Shown here piece by piece: positions 1-4,238 of a stretch of 5,099 nt of DNA. Origin of the DNA: Alphaproteobacteria bacterium (GTDB lineage: Bacteria; Pseudomonadota; Alphaproteobacteria; Holosporales; Holosporaceae); contig VGCF01000051.1 of NCBI GenBank assembly GCA_016870135.1, positions 1-5,099 of the forward strand, in the 5' to 3' direction. A program made the translations under genes and the position numbers. The notes under the pieces are model-generated. The model ran no database searches. It saw only the letters and a list, made by a program, of their open reading frames with translations, and was not told where the DNA came from. The stretch's first letter is position 1, and every line of letters begins with the position of its first letter.

Positions 1-147
1 AACAATCTGCTCTTTGCCCTGCATTTCTGCGAGTGGTCCGATGAACTGCACATTATCATGCAGGTAACCCGCCATTTTATCAAAGTCTTTGGCAAGCATG
101 GCATTATAATAGCTTTCAGCAAGGTTGAAATTATCAGTTGTGTTCAT
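1..147 (-). CDS. SnoaL-like / NTF2-fold protein, N-terminal part (cut by window edge)
   Basis: Only the first 49 codons are in the window; the reading frame stays open to base 1. The visible protein begins MNTTDNFNLAESYY and continues with the pattern Y-Y-x-A-M-x-x-K-D, a L-H-D-N-V segment, then F-I-G-P-L and G-K-E. This is the usual start of SnoaL-like/nuclear transport factor 2 family proteins: helix 1, then the strand holding the 'H-x-D-V-x-F-x-G-P' signature. Members are small (about 110-150 aa) cone-shaped alpha+beta barrels that bind small hydrophobic ligands; some are isomerases or cyclases and many have no known substrate. The start ATG is supported by an AGGAG box (bases 158-154) six bases upstream. 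It diverges from a MarR regulator across 55 bp and is therefore its most likely target. Family call good; specific function unknown. Confidence 0.8.
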   Translation of the reverse strand, partial: MNTTDNFNLAESYYNAMLAKDFDKMAGYLHDNVQFIGPLAEMQGKEQIV

Positions 148-166
148 ATTAAACTCCTATTATAGT
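138..166 (+). promoter_or_regulatory. Candidate promoter of the marR gene
   Basis: TTGTGT (138-143), a 17-bp spacer and TATAGT (161-166) form a moderate sigma-70 promoter pointing into marR, with a predicted start near 173. It faces the promoter of the divergent gene, and both would be covered by protein bound at 164-190, consistent with autoregulation. The -35 box lies inside the beginning of the divergent coding sequence. Inference from spacing and box similarity only. Confidence 0.35.
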
Positions 167-190
167 ATAAGCATACTGATAATGTATTAT
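164..190. promoter_or_regulatory. Two palindromes between divergent genes, probable MarR operator
   Basis: Two perfect inverted repeats lie one base apart. The first is AGTAT-AAGC-ATACT (164-177), the second ATAAT-GT-ATTAT (179-190). In addition TATTATA occurs as a direct repeat at 158-164 and 185-191. MarR dimers typically bind 14-20 bp AT-rich palindromes in the divergent region beside their own gene, which matches this placement between both candidate promoters. AT-rich DNA gives short palindromes by chance, so which one is the operator is not settled. Confidence 0.5.
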
Positions 191-209
191 AAGGACACTG
201 ATATGTCAA
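181..209 (-). promoter_or_regulatory. Candidate sigma-70 promoter of the SnoaL-like gene
   Basis: On the minus strand there is a consensus -35 box TTGACA (209-204), a 17-bp spacer, and a -10-like TACATT (186-181). This predicts transcription starting near 174 and a leader of about 27 nt containing the AGGAG ribosome site. The -35 box overlaps the marR start codon and the downstream part overlaps the two palindromes at 164-190, so a MarR dimer bound there should block this promoter. The promoter is inferred from sequence only. Confidence 0.5.
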
Positions 210-640
210 GAGGTAAAGAGGTAGGTGTTAGAAGTTTGCTTGGGTACAAACTGAAAAAGACCCAGCATGCTCTACGCCTTCATATGGACGAAGCTTTAAG
301 AACCCTCGATCTGACAACGCCGCAATATGCAGTGCTGGCTCAATTAGAATTAAAGCCAGGGGCATCTAATGCGGCACTTGCAAGGTCAGCCTTTATCACA
401 GCCCAAACCATGCACGGGATTGTCTCTAATTTAGAAAAACGGGGTTTAATTCAGCGTAAAAGCGATGCTTCCCATGGTAGGATTTTGTGCACAGAATTAA
501 CGGATCAAGGTCATAAAGTTGTAGCCCAAGCCCATGACATGATACGTGCTGTTGAATCACGCATGCTATCTACCGTAAGTAGGGAACATAAGGTTCTGCT
601 CGAAAAATTGCTGCTTGAGTGTTTTAATAATTTACAGTAG
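203..640 (+). CDS. MarR-family transcriptional regulator
   Basis: A 145-aa protein with the MarR winged helix-turn-helix layout: an N-terminal dimerisation helix (about 11-35); a L-T-T-P-Q-Y-A-V-L segment (37-45); the HTH with recognition helix near 66-79 (T-A-Q-T-M-H-G-I-V-S-N-L-E-K-R-G); a wing carrying D88...H-G-R93 and L-x-x-T-E-L-T; and a C-terminal dimerisation helix. Such proteins usually repress divergent genes and release DNA on binding phenolic or oxidising ligands. C95 in the wing strand could be redox-sensitive, but nothing here proves it. The frame is open further upstream to a TTG at 125, but that extension would run into the divergent gene and lacks homology. The ATG at 203 has an AAGGA box (191-195) at 7-bp spacing, so I use it. 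Regulated targets are inferred from position: the SnoaL-like neighbour and itself. Confidence 0.93.
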   Translation: MSRGKEVGVRSLLGYKLKKTQHALRLHMDEALRTLDLTTPQYAVLAQLELKPGASNAALARSAFITAQTMHGIVSNLEKRGLIQRKSDASHGRILCTELTDQGHKVVAQAHDMIRAVESRMLSTVSREHKVLLEKLLLECFNNLQ

Positions 641-657
641 CCAGAGATATTTACTTT

Positions 658-1059
658 CTAAATTGATCCACGATTAAATTTTGGGACGTTTGGATCAAAT
701 AAGGTCCACTCTGGTGCATCTTCAGTCCATACATACATATCAGGTGAGAAAAGAGTTTTATCATCCAGGCTGCTTGCTCCAACAATTCTAATATGAGGCC
801 AAATCTCTGGTCTACCAAAGAGTGTAGAACCACATGTTCCACAAAAACTTACATGAACCGGCTTGCCACTTGCACCTGGGCGTGTAAATTCTTTTGTCTC
901 GCCGTGTACCGTCAATGATTCATAAGGCACCACAATAAAAGGCCATGCAGTACCACCTGTTAGACGCTGGCAATCATGGCAATGGCAAATACCAGATTTT
1001 AAGATATTGGCTTCAATTGTATAGTGGATCTCGCCACAAAAGCATTTTCCTGTGATCAT
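658..1059 (-). CDS. GFA / CENP-V domain zinc-binding protein
   Basis: A 133-aa protein matching the GFA (glutathione-dependent formaldehyde-activating enzyme-like, CENP-V) family in length and in all its cysteines: C6-x-C8 near the N-terminus, C25-x-C27-x-x-C30 in the motif C-H-C-H-D-C-Q-R, and C73-x-x-C76 in S-F-C-G-T-C-G-S. These ligate the two zinc ions of the beta-tent fold. The founding enzyme was proposed to promote the reaction of formaldehyde with glutathione, but most members have no proven activity, so a catalytic name should not be assumed. It is the last gene of the coupled operon: its ATG overlaps the stop codon of the upstream acetyltransferase (ATGA, 1059-1056). The gene ends 17 bp from the convergent marR stop, with no clear hairpin terminator between them. 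Confidence 0.92.
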   Translation of the reverse strand: MITGKCFCGEIHYTIEANILKSGICHCHDCQRLTGGTAWPFIVVPYESLTVHGETKEFTRPGASGKPVHVSFCGTCGSTLFGRPEIWPHIRIVGASSLDDKTLFSPDMYVWTEDAPEWTLFDPNVPKFNRGSI

Positions 1060-1493
1060 AATTCTTTCCGTAAATAAAGTTTCGCCATAGGACCTTCATT
1101 TTGATAGCCAATGCACTTATAAAATTCATGGGTACCGTCCTGTGCTCGTCTCAGGCCAGAGGTTAAGTCAATAATAGCCGGTGAGTCTTGTTGTGCAATG
1201 TCCTCAACAAATTTCATGAGTTTTTTACCGATACCAGTACTTCTATGGCTTGTCGATACAACGAGTCCAACAATCGAAAAGCGTGTTGCATCCGAGATCA
1301 AATGATCGGTTTTTGTCCAAGCAACAAAGCCTGTAATGTCTTCATTCGTTTCATACACGGCAACGCCAAAACCAGGATTCTTTACGAATTTTAGAAATCT
1401 TCTATTCAAATCTTCCAAAGTAGCCGGGTAGCCTAGCTCTGATAAAAGAGGCAAAAGTCTAGGGGTATCATCAATTGTGGCGTGCCTTATCAT
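1056..1493 (-). CDS. GNAT-family N-acetyltransferase
   Basis: A 145-aa single-domain GNAT protein. It opens M-I-R-H-A-T-x-x-D, the usual first strand of the family. The acetyl-CoA pyrophosphate loop is visible as V-V-S-T-S-H-R84-S-T-G-I-G89-K-K-L, and near the C-terminus is F-Y-K-C-I-G-Y130, the motif of the last helix/strand. The segment D-L-T-S-G-L-R-R-A-Q-D-G-T-H-E-F-Y recalls aminoglycoside- or small-molecule-type GNATs, but I cannot name a substrate. The start ATG has an AAGAAGG ribosome site (1507-1501) 7 bp upstream. It also overlaps the stop of the DUF1653-GNAT gene by ATGA (1493-1490), and its own stop overlaps the GFA start, so it sits coupled on both sides. Confidence 0.93.
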   Translation of the reverse strand: MIRHATIDDTPRLLPLLSELGYPATLEDLNRRFLKFVKNPGFGVAVYETNEDITGFVAWTKTDHLISDATRFSIVGLVVSTSHRSTGIGKKLMKFVEDIAQQDSPAIIDLTSGLRRAQDGTHEFYKCIGYQNEGPMAKLYLRKEL

Positions 1494-2161
1494 CCCAAAA
1501 CCTTCTTCATATAATAGCGCTTATGGCCTTTAGGGCAATCGTCTAAAACACCAAAGACCTCATAGCCATGCTTTAGATAGAAATCTTTCGCCTGAAAATC
1601 AAATGTATCAAGGTGAATGAGCTTAATCTGCAGCGATCTTGCTTGTTCCTCAATAGTTTGCAGCAAAATACTTCCCAAACCTTGTTTTCTCTTGTCTTCA
1701 TCTATAAAAAGCATGCTTATAAAAAGACATTCCTCTAGATAAAAACAGCCCCTGATTCCTGCAACAATATCTCCAGTTTTGTTCTTGATTAGGTAATTCT
1801 TTTTAATCTCCATATCGCCTACAAAAGACAATTGTTCTAGATTGAATTTATCAAGCTTATCTTCCAAGATTTCTACTTCATCTGAATTTGCTTCGAAAAG
1901 TTTGTAGTCGGATTTTAAGGTATCAGTTTGAATTTCGCTTGATGACCCATCTCCTACAAACTCAAACCTTTTTTGGATTTTGCCATTAAGCTCAATATCT
2001 TCCAGGAACATTTTTAGAGGCCGTACCCATATCCCAAAATCACCGTAAAGCGCTTTATAAATCACCATATCTTCAAGGGTTTCAGCATGACGAGCCGTAC
2101 CTGTTACCTCATATAAATGACCTTTGTAATGACGGTATTTTCCTTTTTGTATAGTACTCAT
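1490..2161 (-). CDS. DUF1653-GNAT fusion protein
   Basis: A 223-aa two-domain protein. Residues 5-70 match the DUF1653 pattern: K-G-K-Y-R-H-Y-K-G-H-L-Y-E-V, then A-R-H-A-E-T-L-E, Y-K-A-L-Y-G-D-F-G, W-V-R-P-L-x-M-F, ending K-R-F-E-F-V. DUF1653 is normally a free protein of about 70 aa with an SH3-like small beta fold and unknown role. A charged linker of about 40 residues follows. Residues from about 112 to 221 form a GNAT acetyltransferase: the acetyl-CoA loop is D-E-D-K-R158-K-Q-G161-L-G163-S-I-L-L, and the end is F-Y-L-K-H-G-Y200 followed by C-P-x-G-H-K-R-Y-Y-M-K-K. The start ATG overlaps the Nudix stop (ATGA, 2161-2158) with only a weak ribosome site, so translation is probably coupled to the upstream gene. 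A plausible reading is that DUF1653 recruits or senses the GNAT target, but no substrate can be named. Confidence 0.9.
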   Translation of the reverse strand: MSTIQKGKYRHYKGHLYEVTGTARHAETLEDMVIYKALYGDFGIWVRPLKMFLEDIELNGKIQKRFEFVGDGSSSEIQTDTLKSDYKLFEANSDEVEILEDKLDKFNLEQLSFVGDMEIKKNYLIKNKTGDIVAGIRGCFYLEECLFISMLFIDEDKRKQGLGSILLQTIEEQARSLQIKLIHLDTFDFQAKDFYLKHGYEVFGVLDDCPKGHKRYYMKKVLG

Positions 2162-2595
2162 GGAGTCTGCCTAATATATTGTACAGATTTTTTCAGCCAC
2201 TCTGGTGCATTGTGCGCCTTATTTATTTCTTCCTCTGTTAGCCAATAATACTCTGGAACTTCACGAGTGGACGCGTTAACCGTCAAATCTGTCTTTTCAA
2301 TTTTACAATGGAATATGGTATCTATCACATGCGCTGCAACATTACTACTGCCAACAAAATAGTTGTTTGTGATATATTTCAGATCATCTTTTAGGTCTAG
2401 GCCAACTTCTTCCAGGATCTCTCTCTTTGCGGCAAACCTTAAAATATCCCACTCGTTTTGTTCATCTATTTCTTCAACTTTTCCACCGGGGAAAGCGAGC
2501 AAACCTCCGGCATGCTTGCCTTCAGGCCTTTTGATAATTAAAAACTTGTCATTATGTTCTATGGCGACTTCAACTATATTTAAATAAAGTTTCAT
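2158..2595 (-). CDS. Nudix hydrolase
   Basis: A 145-aa Nudix-domain protein, a family that cleaves nucleoside diphosphates linked to another moiety X (oxidised dNTPs, ADP-ribose, NADH, nucleotide sugars) with Mg or Mn. The box begins F-P-G-G38-K-V-E-E and ends R58-E59-I-L-E62-E63-V-G65-L, giving the metal-binding R-E-U-x-E-E-x-G-U core. Between the glycine and the arginine there are about six extra residues relative to the canonical spacing, and the acidic position seven residues before R58 is D50 rather than glutamate. The N-terminal strand (I-V-E-V-A-I-E) and K-F-L-I-I-K-R-P are typical. The start has an AAGGA box (2605-2601) 5 bp upstream. It is the first gene of the ATGA-coupled set, 55 bp after the nucleotidyltransferase stop. 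Substrate unknown; house-cleaning of damaged nucleotides or ADP-ribose hydrolysis are reasonable candidates. Confidence 0.92.
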   Translation of the reverse strand: MKLYLNIVEVAIEHNDKFLIIKRPEGKHAGGLLAFPGGKVEEIDEQNEWDILRFAAKREILEEVGLDLKDDLKYITNNYFVGSSNVAAHVIDTIFHCKIEKTDLTVNASTREVPEYYWLTEEEINKAHNAPEWLKKSVQYIRQTP

Positions 2596-2650
2596 TTTTT
2601 TCCTTCTTCAATTATTTTTTTGGCTCCAGAATTTGAATATGGCACTAATC

Positions 2651-3433
2651 TTACTCTTGATATAAATTATATTTTTCAATAATTTCTTTTACACCTTGGC
2701 TTACAAAACCTTTATCCAGAGCGCTACCATTCTTGATAATTTTTCGTATCTTCGTGGAGGAAAGATCAATGTAATCTGTAGAAATTGTCTTAATAACTGG
2801 ACGATCTGAAAATACACCTTTTAAAGAATCAATTGAATCCCCGGCACGAATACTCACAATAAAACTTTGTACTGGGATTGCGATAATCCCTCCAATCGTA
2901 TGTTCTTTGTATTTTTCAGGTATTTGAACGCCTCGCATAAAAACATACAATTTTTTTAGGTCTTTGGATGTTTCTAGAGCTGTATCAGAACCTATAATCC
3001 CTATGTATTCTGTTCCAATGAGCGTTGTTTTTACAGAAGGTTTTCCTGCCACTAAAGACTCGTCCCTTTTCATTAAAACGCCTTGTAATGCAGCGGGTGT
3101 AAGTTTTGTCACAATAACTTTTGGGTGTTTTTGGAAAGCAGCAAATAGCATCTCCAGTCGAATTTTTACATCTGTTCTGTTTTTATATTCATCACCACCC
3201 CAAGCAGGATAAACAAGTACATAATCGCACAAGTTTTGCTCCAGAATTTGATTGACAACATCTTCATGGCCAAGGTGCAGGGGATCAAAAGACCCAATAT
3301 AATAACCAATCTTTTTCTGTGATAAAGTGGACTCTAATTTGCCACCTTTAACCAAATCTTCAAGAACAAGAGCATGTGCCATTGATGCATAGATGCACAC
3401 TAACATTGTAAGTATAAGTTTTATTTTCAACAC
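2651..3433 (-). CDS. HxGH nucleotidyltransferase (NadD/NMNAT-like) with predicted signal peptide
   Basis: 260 aa from the GTG chosen here. Residues 40-56 (K-K-I-G-Y-Y-I-G-S-F-D-P-L-H53-L-G-H56) are the first strand and HxGH nucleotide-binding motif of the cytidylyltransferase-like/nicotinate mononucleotide adenylyltransferase superfamily. I-I-G-S-D (about 146-150) fits the G-[AS]-D motif, and S225-S-T-K-I-R230 is the C-terminal I-S-S-T-x-I-R phosphate-binding motif. All catalytic signatures are therefore present. Unusually, the N-terminus looks like a Sec signal peptide: K3, K5, a hydrophobic run L-I-L-T-M-L-V-C-I-Y-A, then A-H-A21 as a type I cleavage site; C13 lacks a lipobox. The frame stays open up to an ATG at 3520 and another at 3463, but only the GTG has a strong ribosome site (AAGGG, 3445-3441, 7-bp spacing) and it puts the signal peptide first. 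Substrate unproven. It may be cotranscribed with the Nudix gene. Confidence 0.82.
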   Translation of the reverse strand: MLKIKLILTMLVCIYASMAHALVLEDLVKGGKLESTLSQKKIGYYIGSFDPLHLGHEDVVNQILEQNLCDYVLVYPAWGGDEYKNRTDVKIRLEMLFAAFQKHPKVIVTKLTPAALQGVLMKRDESLVAGKPSVKTTLIGTEYIGIIGSDTALETSKDLKKLYVFMRGVQIPEKYKEHTIGGIIAIPVQSFIVSIRAGDSIDSLKGVFSDRPVIKTISTDYIDLSSTKIRKIIKNGSALDKGFVSQGVKEIIEKYNLYQE

Positions 3434-3440
3434 ACTTTTT

Positions 3441-3445
3441 CCCTT
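3441..3445 (-). promoter_or_regulatory. Ribosome binding site deciding a GTG start
   Basis: AAGGG, within AAAGGGA on the minus strand, lies 7 bases before GTG at 3433. The alternative ATG codons at 3463 and 3520 have no comparable purine box at suitable distance. A TTG directly after the GTG (3430) is a second possible start at 10-bp spacing; it would change the protein by one residue only. Confidence 0.6.
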
Positions 3446-3522
3446 TAATTTTCTATAACGCATAACATATGTAAACATACCATATTTCTTTTTAGAAGGA
3501 TAGTGGAAACTGCTTTCCATCT

Positions 3523-3634
3523 CTTGATTTACCTTGGTTTCTCCGTTTCGAATACCGCTTGCTACTCCGATTTTTGTTCTCTAAAAAATGAAGGGGCAAA
3601 AAACATCAATCCTCTAAAACCTAGGTAAATCAAG
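3523..3634. repeat. 18-bp inverted repeat with 76-bp interior
   Basis: CTTGATTTACCTTGGTTT (3523-3540) is matched by the reverse complement of 3617-3634 with a single mismatch (17 of 18). The interior (3541-3616) contains no open frame of note. The pair could fold as a long hairpin or be the ends of a small palindromic or MITE-like element. No flanking target-site duplication is evident to me. It lies just upstream of the nucleotidyltransferase gene, where a promoter would be expected. A second, imperfect stem (TCCTC...GAGGA, 3610-3644) overlaps the right arm. Confidence 0.6.
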
Positions 3635-3851
3635 GGTTTGAGGACATGCGTACCTTCACCCCGAGTGTTCGCATGTATCGGAGATAGAGAGGGCAAAAAG
3701 GGAGAATTTGGGGGTAAAATGGCAAAATTGGAGAAAGCGAGGTACGGGTCTAGGACCGCATAAAAACTCTGGAAAGCCCACGAATACTGGGATTTTGAGA
3801 CCTACCGACGCTAGATCAAAAAGACGTGAGAAAAGTTCTCTATAAAAAATC
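3635..3851. other. Gene-free stretch with purine-rich tract and small palindromes
   Basis: No supported gene. A hairpin-capable pair ACATGCG / CGCATGT (3644-3650 and 3670-3676) comes first. A strongly purine-biased plus strand follows (3680-3742, about 52 of 63 bases A or G), then short palindromes including GGTC-TAG-GACC (about 3747-3757) and GAGAA-AAG-TTCTC (3828-3840). The word GTTCTCTA followed by an A-run occurs at 3576 and again at 3835. An open frame crosses much of the stretch on the minus strand, but its predicted product is rich in F, P, C and S without a domain pattern and ends inside the tRNA-derived repeat, so I do not call it. Confidence 0.5.
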
Positions 3852-3870
3852 TGGCGGAGAGAGAGGGATT
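3848..3870 (-). repeat. Displaced copy of the tRNA-Ser 3' end (att-like direct repeat)
   Basis: Bases 3852-3870 are identical to 4015-4033, the last 19 nt of the tRNA-Ser gene: CCA, discriminator G, the 3' acceptor strand and the start of the 3' T-stem. Extending left, three more bases match after one C/T difference, making 22 of 23. Both copies have the same orientation, 163 bp apart, and the extra copy lies downstream of the intact gene. That is the arrangement left when an element integrates at a tRNA 3' end. It could equally be a tRNA fragment pseudogene or part of a dispersed repeat. Confidence 0.65.
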
Positions 3871-3876
3871 GACTCT

Positions 3877-3959
3877 GATTGGCTGTTAACCAATCCTCGC
3901 CCTTCGGGTTGCTTCGCATCGCCATCATGCCGCCAGCATGATGATCGAACCCTAAGGTT
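3877..3959. other. GC-rich cluster of consecutive small stem-loops
   Basis: Five short perfect stems follow each other: GATTGG/CCAATC (3877-3895), CCC-TTC-GGG (3900-3908), TGC-TTC-GCA (3910-3918), CATCATGC/GCATGATG with a 5-base loop (3923-3943) and AACC/GGTT (3948-3959). G+C over 3895-3943 is about 63%, well above its surroundings. There is no T-run after any stem, so these are not standard intrinsic terminators. The stretch lies between the two copies of the tRNA-Ser 3' end. It may be a structured RNA, a processing region of the tRNA transcript, or a piece of a palindromic repeat family. Confidence 0.4.
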
Positions 3960-4014
3960 GTTTCATGGGTATCTCGGGTTCTTCATCCCTGTTCAAATAA
4001 CATCGCAGGTAATT

Positions 4015-4106
4015 TGGCGGAGAGAGAGGGATTCGAACCCTCGATACAGGTTAAGCTGTATACACGATTTCCAATCGGGCGCCTTCAACCGCTCGGCCAC
4101 CTCTCC
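4015..4106 (-). tRNA. tRNA-Ser (anticodon GGA)
   Basis: The minus strand folds as a 92-nt class II tRNA. The acceptor stem pairs GGAGAGG with TCTCTCC (one G-U), followed by discriminator G73 and an encoded CCA (4017-4015). The D-arm is GCC/GGC. The anticodon loop TTGGAAA carries GGA, which reads UCC and UCU serine codons. The long variable arm ATACAG/CTGTAT is diagnostic of Ser/Leu/Tyr class II tRNAs, and G73 with the other features fits Ser. The T-arm is GAGGG-TTCGAAT-CCCTC. The anticodon stem (CCCGA/TCGTG) has one C-U mismatch at 28-42, which is slightly unusual. Frames that read through this locus give the well-known false 'proteins' with RERDSNPR or ESLSLRQ. Confidence 0.97.
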
Positions 4107-4117
4107 TTGCACTCTTA

Positions 4118-4147
4118 TTTCTAAACCAATTTGGCTTGCAAAGTCAA
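4118..4147 (-). promoter_or_regulatory. Candidate tRNA-Ser promoter
   Basis: On the minus strand TTGACT (4147-4142), an 18-bp spacer and TAGAAA (4123-4118) lie directly before the tRNA. Transcription would start near 4111, a few bases ahead of the mature 5' end at 4106. This suggests the tRNA is transcribed independently of clpB, whose stop lies 132 bp upstream. Box similarity only. Confidence 0.45.
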
Positions 4148-4238
4148 TCCGTTTAACCAAAAAAGATGCCCCGATCAAATTCATCCGCCGTACTCACGGT
4201 CCTCTGGCTAGATGCCAACCCAATGATCCACGCCCTTT

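Noticed and set aside
125..202. 26-residue N-terminal extension of the MarR protein
   Set aside because: It would start at TTG inside the divergent coding sequence, without a ribosome site and with no MarR similarity; the ATG at 203 has a good AAGGA box.
2363..2587. Plus-strand open frame of 74 codons opposite the Nudix gene
   Set aside because: Antisense shadow of a well-supported coding sequence, with no ribosome site or domain.
3656..3928. Minus-strand open frame of 90 codons ahead of the inverted repeat
   Set aside because: It starts inside the stem-loop cluster, runs through the tRNA-end repeat (SLSLRQ again) and then gives low-complexity residues; no ribosome site or domain.
3993..4184. 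Minus-strand open frame of 63 codons with AERLKAPD and ESLSLRQ
   Set aside because: It is the sense translation of the tRNA-Ser itself, a common false gene call.
4161..4185. Possible intrinsic terminator after clpB (GATG/CATC stem followed by six T on the minus strand)
   Set aside because: The stem has only four pairs with a 13-base loop, too weak to claim as a terminator.
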